In this document: piece after piece, positions 51,503 to 59,539 of the stretch
Numbering within the stretch: the stretch's first letter is position 1
Layout: every line of letters begins with the position of its first letter
Origin: Lederbergia citri
Lineage (GTDB): Bacteria > Bacillota > Bacilli > Bacillales > Bacillaceae_C
DNA: 64,000 nucleotides
Direction of reading: 5' to 3'
Assembly: GCF_018343625.1 (NCBI RefSeq)
Contig: NZ_JAGYPG010000003.1
Span: 501,003 to 565,002 of the forward strand
Notes under the pieces: model-generated
What the model was told of the DNA's origin: nothing
Database searches by the model: none
What the model saw: only the letters and a program-made list of their open reading frames with translations
Program-made: the position numbers and the translations under genes

Positions 51503-52954
51503 ATGAAGGATAAGATTCCTTATTTGGCAGTAAATAAGATAAGTAAGTTTGCAGTTGCTTATATTGTATTCCTTCTCGCTATTTTTTACTATTCAACTGT
51601 GGCCGCTTATTCTGATAGTTTTAAAGAGGAAAATATTCAGTTTCATAGCTCTAATTTAGTAATGAACGGGACTCTTTTAATTCCTGATGGACCTGGTCCG
51701 CATCCTACAATCATACTTATTCATGGTGCGGGAGCGCATACACGTGAAGAATACAGGGCGGAAGCAGAGATATTTGCAAATTCTGGAATTGCAGCTTTTA
51801 TTTATGATAAAAGAACGGAAGGATATAGTGCAACGGGGATAGGTGAAAAGTCAAGATCGCAATTCTTATTGGCAAAGGATGTACTTGCAGCAGTAAATGC
51901 CCTTAAGTTGAGAGCAGATATAGAACCTAGCCAAATTGGTTTATGGGGTCTTAGTGAAGGGGGAGGGGTGGCACCTTTAGCAGCGGCACAAACAAAAGAT
52001 ATAGCTTTTGTCATTTCGGTCAGTGCCAGTGGGGTGCCTCCAATCCAACAAACATCGTGGGCAATAGAAAATCAACTTCGACACAAAGATATTCAGGCAC
52101 ACTCGATTATTCATTCATTCACTCGAAATGGAATGCGTTTCCTCTTAGCTGCAGAATTTTTTGCGGAAGCAACTTACAACCCGATTCCACCATTTGAGCA
52201 AGTAAAACAGCCAATTTTGGCGATATGGGGAGAAAATGATCGTACAGCCCCAGCATTTGAAAGCTATAAGATTGTTAAAAAAGCTTTAGAACTTGGAGGA
52301 AACGAACATTATACAATTCAGTTCATACCCCAAGCTAATCATGATATGCGATTTTCAGTAGATGGATTTAATGAGTATGAAAAATTTGCCCCCGGATACA
52401 CTGAATCGATGACAACTTGGATTGCTAACGTTATAAATGGTGATATTCCAAAGCCGCAAATAATTGGACAAATTCCGAAACAAGATCGAAATTCACCAAC
52501 TGAAATCATGGAATTATCTTGGTTTGATTCAGCATGGCTTCATCTCATTTATATGATAGTGCTTCTAATTCTCTTTTCTTGTTACTTTGGAATATTATTT
52601 ATTAAGTTGCTACAAAAACGTAAATTATATAATAAAAAAACGAGCATCAATGCATATGCTCGAATTCTAGGTGTATTTGGTATTGTTACAACTCTTGGAT
52701 TCTTTGGATATTTTGGTAATACAATGATTACAAATGAATATGGTCCAGTAATAATTGGACGTCCGCTTCCCTGGCTTATATTACAGTGCATGTCCTTTTT
52801 AATCTTTTTGCTTACGATTCTTATTGCCATTTCTTTTTGTAAACGGAGAACCACCTTCATTTTTAATGAAAAACTTCGACTCATTCTACTTATTTCAGGT
52901 GGGGTTTTATTCATCCCTTGGGCTTTTTATTGGCAATTACTTTTGCCGTTCTAA
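51503..52954 (+). CDS. Membrane-anchored alpha/beta hydrolase with C-terminal helices
   Basis: A 483-residue protein. An N-terminal helix (about 15-35) anchors or exports it. The alpha/beta hydrolase domain has the oxyanion region LIHGAGAHTREE near 73, nucleophile Ser151 in GLSEGG, Asp246 in WGENDRT and His280 in ANHDM. Three further helices occupy about 345-480, which is unusual for serine hydrolases of the dienelactone/prolyl-oligopeptidase type. It is probably an extracytoplasmic esterase or peptidase fixed to the membrane. Substrate unknown. GTAAG-free leader with GAGAGGGGGG site. Confidence 0.82.
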   Translation: MKDKIPYLAVNKISKFAVAYIVFLLAIFYYSTVAAYSDSFKEENIQFHSSNLVMNGTLLIPDGPGPHPTIILIHGAGAHTREEYRAEAEIFANSGIAAFIYDKRTEGYSATGIGEKSRSQFLLAKDVLAAVNALKLRADIEPSQIGLWGLSEGGGVAPLAAAQTKDIAFVISVSASGVPPIQQTSWAIENQLRHKDIQAHSIIHSFTRNGMRFLLAAEFFAEATYNPIPPFEQVKQPILAIWGENDRTAPAFESYKIVKKALELGGNEHYTIQFIPQANHDMRFSVDGFNEYEKFAPGYTESMTTWIANVINGDIPKPQIIGQIPKQDRNSPTEIMELSWFDSAWLHLIYMIVLLILFSCYFGILFIKLLQKRKLYNKKTSINAYARILGVFGIVTTLGFFGYFGNTMITNEYGPVIIGRPLPWLILQCMSFLIFLLTILIAISFCKRRTTFIFNEKLRLILLISGGVLFIPWAFYWQLLLPF

Positions 52955-53019
52955 ATACTGACGTTTAAATCTAGCCCTTAATTCCTTAGAGATTATTCTC
53001 AACACGATATTAATCTATT

Positions 53020-53120
53020 TCTAGTATTGATGAAGTGGAATCGTTTTTAAAGAGAAATTATGGTGCAGGCTTGTCAGGAATGATACGTTTGTTAATTATT
53101 TGATGGAAGAAGTAAAGAGC
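53020..53120 (+). pseudogene. Remnant of a DHH phosphodiesterase 3' end
   Basis: About 100 bases align with the last 110 bases of the DHH gene at 48952-49068: GATGAAGTGGAATCGTTTTT corresponds to GATGAAGCGGAAACGTTTTT, and TTATTTGATGGAAGAAGTAAA is shared. A missing T in the codon for Trp (GCGTGG versus GCAGG) shifts the frame, so it cannot be translated like the original. No start or upstream part exists. Confidence 0.8.
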
Positions 53121-53145
53121 GCAAAAGCAGCTTTTTTTCTAAAGA

Positions 53146-53177
53146 AAAACGGAGCAAAAGCTTTACACTCTTGCTCC
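53146..53177 (-). terminator. Terminator of sspO
   Basis: On the minus strand GGAGCAA pairs with TTGCTCC around a loop of 13 bases, followed by GTTTTTC. It lies 9 bases after the sspO stop. Confidence 0.75.
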
Positions 53178-53185
53178 TTCATCTT

Positions 53186-53338
53186 TTATTGTTTCTTCTT
53201 TCGCTTCTTATTGTTTTGTTTTTGAGCAGCTGTTAACGGCTCATTCGCAAATTCTTCTTTCATATTTGCTCCGAAGTCAGGTCCTTTTTCAGGATTTTGA
53301 CCTGCAATATTACTGGCTGTTCTCTTTGTTTTTGGCAT
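53186..53338 (-). CDS. sspO: Small acid-soluble spore protein O
   Basis: A 50-residue, highly basic protein, too short for routine gene finding. It starts MPKTKRTASNIAGQN and ends EEFANEPLTAAQKQNNKKRK, which matches SspO (CotK) of B. subtilis and the EEFANENLTPAERQNNKKRK form of the B. cereus group as I know them. Minor SASPs of this kind are made in the forespore. GGAGGTG precedes two consecutive ATGs; the second gives the usual start. In many Bacillus it is near acnA, which is not present here. Confidence 0.85.
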   Translation of the reverse strand: MPKTKRTASNIAGQNPEKGPDFGANMKEEFANEPLTAAQKQNNKKRKKKQ

Positions 53339-53483
53339 CATGTTCACCTCCATCGTTTATTCTGTGTTGTGAGTATGTAAAATATCCGATACATTGAAAC
53401 TTCAAATTTTTTTACGTTTATTTTAATGTCTCTGTGATATATAACAAGTACAGGCTTGTCATCATACTTCGGAGGTGGAAAAC

Positions 53484-53657
53484 ATGGCCGATCGTTATAA
53501 AACAGGTGAAAATGCTCCAGAAAGCGGAAAGTATAAAGTGGATGGTTACGTACATGAAGATTCGGAACACGAAGATACGTCCATTGATATGGAGGAAGGG
53601 AATCAGTTTCCGCCATCTCCTACTACCCATAAGGCTGTTTATTGGGTAAAAGCGTAA
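53484..53657 (+). CDS. YjzC-like small protein
   Basis: A 57-residue acidic protein starting MADRYKTGENAPESGKYKVDGY and ending HKAVYWVKA. The KTGENAPESGKY core and the closing aromatic strand match the YjzC family of Bacillus, whose function is unknown. The ATG has GGAGGTGG upstream. It is divergent from sspO and ends before a terminator, so it is a single-gene unit. Confidence 0.8.
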   Translation: MADRYKTGENAPESGKYKVDGYVHEDSEHEDTSIDMEEGNQFPPSPTTHKAVYWVKA

Positions 53658-53711
53658 ATCAAAAAATGGAGATATATGAAAGAAAGTTAAAATATAGTAA
53701 TTTAATGATCC

Positions 53712-53747
53712 AAAAAGGGTTGAATTCCGTGATATCAACCCTTTTTT
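53712..53747 (+). terminator. Terminator after yjzC-like gene
   Basis: AAAAAGGGTTGA and TCAACCCTTTTTT form a 12-bp stem with an 11-base loop and a T-run. Confidence 0.85.
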
Positions 53748-53870
53748 GTTGCAAAAATATCCTTTATTACCGAAGTATAGTGTCTTTCTTTTTCTTGTAT
53801 GAAGAAGGATTTTAATAGGCTGTAGAGTATTAATACATTAATAGAAAAAGTGAAAGGAAGTGTTTTCAGT

Positions 53871-54737
53871 TTGTTAAGAGTTGGAATCCAACTGTATTCT
53901 GTTCGTAATTCACTAAAAGCAGAACCGTTTAAAACATTGGAGAAAATTGCTGACGCCGGATACAAGTATGTGGAAGCAGCCAACCATAACGCACTAGAGG
54001 ATGATGGGGTAGGATTCGGCCTCTCAGCAAAAGATATGAAAAAAGCGTTAGATGATCTAGGATTATCGATTATAGGTTGTCATATCAATCCGCTGAATCT
54101 GGATCGACTTCCCGCGGTGCTAGATTACCATCATGAATTGGGAAATAAACAAATTGGCTGCGACATTGAGTTTTTCCCTTATGAAGATATGGATTATTTA
54201 CAACGAAGATGTGAGTTGTTTAATAAAGTAGGGGAAATGTGTAAGGAACGAGGTATGCGCTACTATTATCACAACCACTACCAAGAGTTTCAAAGATTCG
54301 GTGAAAAAACAGTGTATGATTTGATCATGAAAAATACCGATCCGGACTTGGTTTTTATCGAAATGGATACATATTGGATCATGCGGGGAGGGCAAGATCC
54401 ATTAAAGTTAATTGACAAATATCAGGATCGACTCATTCTCCTTCATCAAAAAGATTTTCCTAAAGATTCTCCCCAGCCAGTGAACATGTTTGATGGAATG
54501 ATCAATGACAAAGAAACAATTTCTTTTCCTTTATTCGAAGAAACAAAGGATCCTCATTGCTTTACGGAAATTGGAACGGGAAAAATGCCGATACAGGATA
54601 TTATCAGTTTTGCTTCAAAAGCGCCTAATTTAGAATACATTATATTGGAGCAGGATCATACGAATCTTGATGAAATTGAGTCGATAAAGGTGAGTATGGA
54701 GGCCTTTAAAAAATATTCCGGAACTATTTGGGAGTAA
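53871..54737 (+). CDS. Sugar phosphate isomerase/epimerase (xylose-isomerase-like TIM barrel)
   Basis: A 288-residue TIM-barrel protein. It begins LLRVGIQLYSVRNSLK, as do IolE/YcjR-like sugar isomerases and epimerases. Metal ligands expected at barrel ends can be placed in YYYHNHYQEF (His near 130), FIEMDTYW (Glu and Asp near 163), LLHQKDF (His near 188) and ILEQDH (Glu near 270). The TTG start is chosen because AAAGGAAGTG lies nine bases before it. No sugar-utilisation genes are adjacent, so the substrate is open. Confidence 0.87.
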   Translation: MLRVGIQLYSVRNSLKAEPFKTLEKIADAGYKYVEAANHNALEDDGVGFGLSAKDMKKALDDLGLSIIGCHINPLNLDRLPAVLDYHHELGNKQIGCDIEFFPYEDMDYLQRRCELFNKVGEMCKERGMRYYYHNHYQEFQRFGEKTVYDLIMKNTDPDLVFIEMDTYWIMRGGQDPLKLIDKYQDRLILLHQKDFPKDSPQPVNMFDGMINDKETISFPLFEETKDPHCFTEIGTGKMPIQDIISFASKAPNLEYIILEQDHTNLDEIESIKVSMEAFKKYSGTIWE

Positions 54738-54756
54738 TAGATTACTTATTTTTTAA

Positions 54757-54788
54757 AAAAGGTGCCTTCATTTTGGAAGGCACCTTTT
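54757..54788. terminator. Bidirectional terminator
   Basis: AAAAGGTGCCTTC and GAAGGCACCTTTT are exact complements around a 6-base loop, with A- and T-tracts outside. It serves the isomerase gene and the convergent regulator gene. Confidence 0.9.
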
Positions 54789-54793
54789 CAATG

Positions 54794-55843
54794 TCAGTTA
54801 GTTTTCTTTCCTATATAATTTAAACTTTCCACAGACGCTCCATCCAAACTTCCATTTAAAATGGACTGAACATCTTTTAGCGTATCAGCAAGACTAACCT
54901 TTTCTCCTTTTCTGCCTGAAAAGGGTTCTGCAACGAAAAACGGTTGTGTGAGATACGCTTCTAGGCGTTCACCACGTTGGTATGTTTGTATTTCGGAAGC
55001 TGGGATTCCTTCCTCTCCTTTTACACTAACTAAGGAACGCAGCTCCCGATATCTCCGTAATAGTTTTTTTGCACGTTGTTGGATACTAACATGAGACTCG
55101 TCTAGATGAACTCCCTCTAATACTGTAGATGTTGAATAAATCGGGTTGACGGCTGGGTATTTGTGTCTGGCAACAAGATCTACGTCAAAATACCAAAATG
55201 TTTCGAGTGGACCGTAAGGAATATTTTCATCTACGACTTCACCTTTTAGGTCTACGAGAAACGTTGTTACGTTATTAATTCCTTCAGCTTGTAATTTTTC
55301 TTGAAGGTCAAAGATTTCACCGGTCAAGACATGTTCGCGGTCTGTCGCAAAGACAATATCTTTTTGTTGATCTGTTTCTTTCACTTTTACATACGTTTCT
55401 TCAATGAAGTTCGTTACGATATCAACTTCTTCAATCATTTCATTTAATTCAGGATATTCTCCATTAGGTTTGAGAAGCATCGTGACATATCCTTCTTTTT
55501 TTAGGTTGCGGAATAATTCATCTAAAATAGCGAGCTGTCCCATACCAGGTCTTGCCACTAAACCGACTGTTCCTCCTTTTGTAATTGGTGCAAATAAATC
55601 CAGCACTTTAATCTTCGTTTCAATCATTTCGACTGATTCGTCTCTTAAAATTAATTCGTCTAAACTACATTTTGCTAAAGAGGCAAGCGCGACAATCGTT
55701 TTTACTTCTGCACGCCCTACAGGGATTTTTCCAGTACATAAATTTGAAACCGTTGCGGGACGCAACCCAATGGCACGTGCTGCACTCGTAAGGTTTGGCA
55801 CTCGTTTTTTTAATAACGATACGTTAAGTCGTAAATTATCCAT
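54794..55843 (-). CDS. XRE-type HTH protein fused to a degenerate F1-ATPase beta-subunit-like domain
   Basis: The protein has about 349 residues. Residues 1-70 form a helix-turn-helix (LTSAARAIGLRPATVSNLCT). From about 77 it follows the F1-ATPase beta subunit to the end: IKVLDLFAPITKGGTVGL (beta: IKVxDLxxPxxKGGKxGL), YPAVNPIYSTS (beta: YPAVDPLDSTS), RRYRELRSLVSVKG, and LTQPFFVAEPFSG (beta: LSQPFFVAEVFTG). The P-loop GGAGVGKT is replaced by ARPGMGQLA, with no lysine, and the catalytic GER segment is altered. It therefore should not hydrolyse ATP but might still bind nucleotides or partners. Likely a DNA-binding regulator derived from AtpD. ATG at 55843 follows AAAAGGG. Confidence 0.85.
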   Translation of the reverse strand: MDNLRLNVSLLKKRVPNLTSAARAIGLRPATVSNLCTGKIPVGRAEVKTIVALASLAKCSLDELILRDESVEMIETKIKVLDLFAPITKGGTVGLVARPGMGQLAILDELFRNLKKEGYVTMLLKPNGEYPELNEMIEEVDIVTNFIEETYVKVKETDQQKDIVFATDREHVLTGEIFDLQEKLQAEGINNVTTFLVDLKGEVVDENIPYGPLETFWYFDVDLVARHKYPAVNPIYSTSTVLEGVHLDESHVSIQQRAKKLLRRYRELRSLVSVKGEEGIPASEIQTYQRGERLEAYLTQPFFVAEPFSGRKGEKVSLADTLKDVQSILNGSLDGASVESLNYIGKKTN

Positions 55844-55875
55844 TTTAAACACCCTTTTTATTTTTTTATCAGAGA

Positions 55876-56058
55876 TTATCTTTGAATCTCGATCGAAATG
55901 CGAATCCTAATATCTAATAACTTCTTTGCCGATACAAGTGTATTTTTTACATGCCTTTTGGGCTTTCTCTCTGGTAGCATCCAAGCTATGTCAGCATTTC
56001 GTTGTCTTTCTTTTTCTTCTAGCTCCATCTTTTTTTCCACTGTATACAGGTCGATCAT
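55876..56058 (-). CDS. Small basic protein upstream of the HTH/F1-beta fusion
   Basis: A 60-residue protein preceded by a perfect AAGGAGG. The first half is acidic-basic helical (TVEKKMELEEKERQRNAD), and the second half is strongly basic with WMLPERKPKRH. It lies 32 bases upstream of the HTH/beta-like gene on the same strand and is probably co-transcribed. I do not recognise the family. It could be a partner of the regulator. Confidence 0.6.
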   Translation of the reverse strand: MIDLYTVEKKMELEEKERQRNADIAWMLPERKPKRHVKNTLVSAKKLLDIRIRISIEIQR

Positions 56059-56315
56059 TTTGATTTCCTCCTTGGTCGATCGAATTTATACCCCATCATC
56101 TTCATAGTTCAATCAAGGAGTGTTCGAAAACATTAGTTGTTTGATGACGGCAGGCTCATTGTTTGCATCATGGTGAATATCTTTTTAATTATTTACTTTA
56201 TATAGTAATTAAAATTACTCTTAATGTCAATTAATGTTTACGTTTAAAAGTAAAAATAATTACAAGAGATTTTTTGTAAGAAAGCACTTTACAAAATAAT
56301 GGTAATGATCTATGG

Positions 56316-56349
56316 TGTATATCATACGATATATAACAAATGATATACA
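56316..56349. promoter_or_regulatory. Candidate TetR operator
   Basis: TGTATATCAT (56316-56325) and ATGATATACA (56340-56349) are exact reverse complements with a 14-base spacer, just upstream of the TetR gene's ribosome binding site. This placement fits self-repression. The rest of 56059-56365 shows no gene or hairpin of note. Confidence 0.6.
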
Positions 56350-56365
56350 TTAAAGGAGAATCCAA

Positions 56366-56941
56366 ATGGCACCTAAGAAGAAGTTTTCCAAAGAACAAAT
56401 TATTGATGCAGCATTTGAAATAGCGAAAACAGATGGAATGGACAGCATTTCAATCCGTAAGGTGGCAGAAAAATTAGGGAGTTCAATCGCTCCAATCTAC
56501 GTGAATTTTAGCGAAGTCGATGAGCTTAAGAAGGAGGTTATGAAAAAAATCATTGAATTAAGTAATCAGCTGTTAAGTGAACAAAATTCTGGTCATCCAT
56601 TTCGAGATATTGGTGTAGCTAGCCTACGTTTTGCAAGGGAGTATAGTGTCCTTTTTCGCGACCTTGTCATGAAACAAAACGAGTATATGGATAGTTACGA
56701 CGATGATATGGGTCATGGACTTGTTGAAATGATGAAAGGTGATTCGAATTTGGCAGGATTTTCGCAAGAAGAACTAATGACTATTTTTTTTAAAATGCGT
56801 GTATTTACAGTCGGCTTATCAGTTATGGTTGCAAACGGCTTGCTTCCAAAAGAATTCAATGAGGAAAAAGGTGTTGAATTTTTAAACAGTACAGCCACTG
56901 ATGTAATCACAACGGCTCGTCTTAACAAAGGGATGGATTAA
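56366..56941 (+). CDS. TetR/AcrR-family transcriptional regulator
   Basis: A 191-residue regulator with an N-terminal HTH (about residues 8-50; IDAAFEIAKTDGMDSISIRKVAEKLG and SSIAPIYVNFSEVDEL) and a C-terminal ligand domain of the TetR_C type ending VITTARLNKGMD. The ATG has AAAGGAG. A perfect palindrome directly upstream is probably its operator. No obvious target gene is adjacent, so the ligand is unknown. Confidence 0.88.
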   Translation: MAPKKKFSKEQIIDAAFEIAKTDGMDSISIRKVAEKLGSSIAPIYVNFSEVDELKKEVMKKIIELSNQLLSEQNSGHPFRDIGVASLRFAREYSVLFRDLVMKQNEYMDSYDDDMGHGLVEMMKGDSNLAGFSQEELMTIFFKMRVFTVGLSVMVANGLLPKEFNEEKGVEFLNSTATDVITTARLNKGMD

Positions 56942-57094
56942 CAAAGGTGGCTATTTTACTCAATAGTTGTTGTTCCTCTATTTTTTGCTTTAGATATTAC
57001 TAATAAAGATTTGAGAAAAATGTCTTAATCATGTTATCTTGTTTTTTGCTTAACACCTCGTGTTATATAAATTGGAATTAATATTGGTAGATTA

Positions 57095-57133
57095 AAACCT
57101 TGGAGGGAAATTTTTTTAAACAAGGTTTTTCTT
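57095..57133 (+). terminator. Hairpin with T-run before the YciI-like gene
   Basis: AAACCTTG pairs with CAAGGTTT (57121-57128), followed by TTTCTTTTT. It lies 150 bases after the TetR gene and 86 bases before the YciI-like gene, so it may be a late terminator or a leader terminator of the latter. Confidence 0.6.
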
Positions 57134-57218
57134 TTTGAAAATTTGATGTGATTGTAACGGACTGGAAACTAGGTTATGGTTTAATTGTAAAACAATTCAA
57201 AAAACGGGAGGGTGTAAT

Positions 57219-57578
57219 ATGAGATTTTTAATTTTGCTAGCTCCAGGTGAGAAATGGAGAGAGGATGTTGTTTTGCATAATCAACCTTTTATGCCAGAAC
57301 ACGCAGTTTATGTTCAAGAAGCTTATAATCAAGGAAAAATCATTCTAGCTGGTCCATATGAAGACTTAACGGGTGGAGCTATTGTCATTGATGTTAAGAA
57401 TAAAGATGAGGTGCAAGACTTTGTTGAAAATGATCCTACAATAAAAAATGGCATTTTTACGTATCAAATAAAACGTTGGGGCGAAGGTATGAGTAAATTT
57501 GAAAATATTAGTCCTAATTTTGACCAAGGCTATGTTGCATATAAACGTAAAGTCCAGCAAGAGTTAAATATTATCTAA
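57219..57578 (+). CDS. YciI-like (dimeric alpha-beta barrel) protein
   Basis: A 119-residue protein of the YCII superfamily, a ferredoxin-like dimer related to muconolactone isomerase. Features are HAVYVQEAYNQGKIILAGPYEDLTG-like organisation with AGPYED near residue 45, AIVIDVKNKDEVQDFVENDP near 60 and YQIKRWGEG near 85. Some members are dehydrochlorinases, but most have unknown function. The GGGAGGGTG site supports the ATG. Single gene. Confidence 0.8.
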   Translation: MRFLILLAPGEKWREDVVLHNQPFMPEHAVYVQEAYNQGKIILAGPYEDLTGGAIVIDVKNKDEVQDFVENDPTIKNGIFTYQIKRWGEGMSKFENISPNFDQGYVAYKRKVQQELNII

Positions 57579-57819
57579 CACTAGTGAGGAAATTGCTTGG
57601 GATGGATTTTATGTAGGGAATCGCTGGGTTTGCAAATAATGATATTAGGAAAAGGGAAAGCAATCTGTTCATTAAGGTTAATCGATTTTTGATTTTGCGA
57701 TAGCATTTTAATTTTTTACATTAAAGATTCTAACTTTTTTTAAAAAAAGGAACTAACCATTAAAAGTGACAAAGTCGTGTATTCATAGACATTATTATTT
57801 ACTGTTTTTTTCCTTTTAG

Positions 57820-57844
57820 TATAATCAAATTAGAACAACCGTTC
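57820..57844 (+). promoter_or_regulatory. -10 box and candidate operator of second TetR gene
   Basis: TATAAT (57820-57825) is followed by the palindrome GAAC-AACC-GTTC (57833-57844), which would cover the transcription start. The TetR gene starts 23 bases further on with AAAGGAG. Self-repression is likely. Confidence 0.5.
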
Positions 57845-57866
57845 AAATTAGGAAAGGAGCTTCTTT

Positions 57867-58454
57867 GTGTCTAAAAGACGTTACGACAGCGAGAAAACAA
57901 AAAATGAAATTATGGAAAAGGCAAAAATGGTATTTTGTGAAAAGGGGTACAATCAAACTTCTGTTCAAGATATTTCATTAGCATCAGGGTGCAGCAAGGG
58001 TCATATTTATTATCATTTTCAGAACAAAGAGAAGCTGTTTGTTCTTTTAGCACAACAAACAATGCAAGAATGGTACGAAAAATGGCGAGTAAATGAACGT
58101 AATTATACTTCAGCGACGGAAAAATTGTATGGTATCGCCATTCATGTTCTTTACAATTACCAAACACCCTTACTGAAATCTGGGCAGGAATTGGCTGCAA
58201 ACCCCAATTCAAATCCTGAATCAGTTAGACAATTGTACAAGTTAGCAATTGTGCCCATGAGTGTATATCGTTCAATACTTCAAGAAGGAATTGATAATGG
58301 AGAATTTAAACCGGGAAATGTTGAAGAATGGACGACACTCTTAGGAACATGGCTCGGTGGGCTGTGCCAATTGACAAATACTCATGAATTACGGTCATTG
58401 GAACCACTTTTTACACATGCCATCGATATCTTTCTAGGATCTATAAAAAAATAA
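57867..58454 (+). CDS. TetR/AcrR-family transcriptional regulator
   Basis: A 195-residue regulator. The N-terminal HTH (about 5-50) contains AKMVFCEKGYNQTSVQDISLASGCSKGHIYYHF-type organisation, with ASGCSKGHIYYHFQNKEKLF being nearly identical to QacR/FadR-like Bacillus TetR proteins that control efflux or fatty-acid genes. Start GTG. The SGNH hydrolase gene follows 15 bases after the stop and is probably the regulated partner. Confidence 0.9.
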   Translation: MSKRRYDSEKTKNEIMEKAKMVFCEKGYNQTSVQDISLASGCSKGHIYYHFQNKEKLFVLLAQQTMQEWYEKWRVNERNYTSATEKLYGIAIHVLYNYQTPLLKSGQELAANPNSNPESVRQLYKLAIVPMSVYRSILQEGIDNGEFKPGNVEEWTTLLGTWLGGLCQLTNTHELRSLEPLFTHAIDIFLGSIKK

Positions 58455-58469
58455 CAAGGGAGGACCACC

Positions 58470-59165
58470 ATGAAAGTTGCTCTTATTGGAGATAGTTTAA
58501 CGGAAGGCAGGCCGGGAGTTTCATTTGCCCATATTCTTCAACAAAAATATGAAAATATCGGATTTCAAAACCTTGGCAAACCAGGAGAAACGGTTAAAAG
58601 CTTGAATAAAAGACTAACAGAAACAAAGATAGAAGAATCATATGATCTGACTTTTCTATGGATTGGGGTAAACGATGTATTTTCCAAATTACTCAAAGTT
58701 CAAGCCCAGCCAGTTGTACAAAATAATGAGGAATTTAAAGAATGTTATGAGAATGTTTTAGAGTCGGTGCTTCATTTTTCAAAACAGGTTGTTGCCGTAT
58801 CCCCTTCGTTAGTTGGAGAAAATCCAAAGAATACCACTAATAATAAATTACAGGAATTTACTGATATGATACAAGCTTTGGTTAGAAAATACCCTAATGT
58901 CTCGTTTATAAATATGCAATCTGTATTCTTAAACAAGCTTGAGACTATCAAAAGCTCTGATTATATTGGTACGAGTGTAATGAAAATGATGGTTGAAACT
59001 CTTTTTTTAAAATCACACTCGAAGATTGATGTTTTATCAAAAAAGCGTGGATTGCATTTAACGCTAGATGGAGTTCATTTTAACAGTAAAGGGGCAACTA
59101 TAGTTGCAGATGAATATTCATCCATCATAGATAATCATTTAAAGAAATTAGTCGAGGGGAGATAA
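58470..59165 (+). CDS. SGNH/GDSL-type hydrolase
   Basis: A 231-residue esterase-like protein. Block I is IGDSLTEG (residues 5-12) with nucleophile Ser8, block II glycine is in NLGKPGETV, block III is WIGVNDVF near 65 with the oxyanion Asn, and block V is LDGVHFNSKG near 205, giving Asp and His. No signal peptide, so it acts in the cytoplasm on an acyl ester or thioester. Operon with the upstream TetR gene, starting from GGGAGG. Confidence 0.88.
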   Translation: MKVALIGDSLTEGRPGVSFAHILQQKYENIGFQNLGKPGETVKSLNKRLTETKIEESYDLTFLWIGVNDVFSKLLKVQAQPVVQNNEEFKECYENVLESVLHFSKQVVAVSPSLVGENPKNTTNNKLQEFTDMIQALVRKYPNVSFINMQSVFLNKLETIKSSDYIGTSVMKMMVETLFLKSHSKIDVLSKKRGLHLTLDGVHFNSKGATIVADEYSSIIDNHLKKLVEGR

Positions 59166-59183
59166 TGCCTCATATCACTTAAG

Positions 59184-59262
59184 GCATCTGGAATTGGAAA
59201 AGCACTCTGTCCTGAGCTTGTTTCTTAAGGCAGCTCTGTGAAAATTGCGGATATTAATGAAA
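59184..59262 (+). pseudogene. Remnant of a short-chain dehydrogenase N-terminus
   Basis: In one frame this reads ASGIGKALCPELVS, stop, GSSVKIADINEN. The first part is the SGIGKALxxEL cofactor motif of SDR proteins and the second is the strand ending in the acidic residue that binds NAD ribose. An in-frame TAA interrupts it and no further SDR sequence follows. A short decayed fragment. Confidence 0.65.
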
Positions 59263-59269
59263 ACATTCT

Positions 59270-59311
59270 ACGTGAATAGAAGATGCTTATACGTGAATGG
59301 AAACGAGCATA
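59270..59311. repeat. Two units of the 21-bp intergenic repeat
   Basis: ACGTGAATAGAAGATGCTTAT is followed by a second unit, ACGTGAATGGAAACGAGCATA. The core ACGTGAATAGA resembles the reverse-strand core of the array at 16.8 kb (AACGGGAATAGA), and the unit length is the same. Confidence 0.45.
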
Positions 59312-59340
59312 GGTTACATGCCTCTGCTCATTTATCATAC

Positions 59341-59520
59341 TTATCTTTCTATCAAGTTCGTTACCAACACATCAAACTCATTTTCCGGCTCGTCTAAATG
59401 AAACACTCTTGCTGTATCGTTCTGATCATCCACTCGCTGAATGTACACTGGTTTTCCGTTATACGTAACATGTTTCATATCAGGTGATTCCGCAATTTCC
59501 GCCGCTCGTTGTTTGTTCAC
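59341..59520 (-). CDS. sspH: Small acid-soluble spore protein H family
   Basis: A 59-residue protein starting MNKQRAAEIAESPDMKHVTY and continuing with NGKPVYIQRVDDQNDTARVF, the pattern of SspH (QRAKEL, VxYxGxPVxIQxVDexNxTARI). SspH is a minor forespore SASP. The start is GTG with GGAGG nine bases upstream. A second member of the same family is encoded 19 bases upstream on the same strand. Confidence 0.85.
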   Translation of the reverse strand: MNKQRAAEIAESPDMKHVTYNGKPVYIQRVDDQNDTARVFHLDEPENEFDVLVTNLIER

Positions 59521-59539
59521 TTATGTAACCTCCTTTACA

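Noticed and set aside
57833..57844. LexA (SOS) box
   Set aside because: GAACAACCGTTC deviates from the Bacillus consensus at a purine position and outer bases, and the gene is a TetR regulator, for which self-repression is the simpler explanation.
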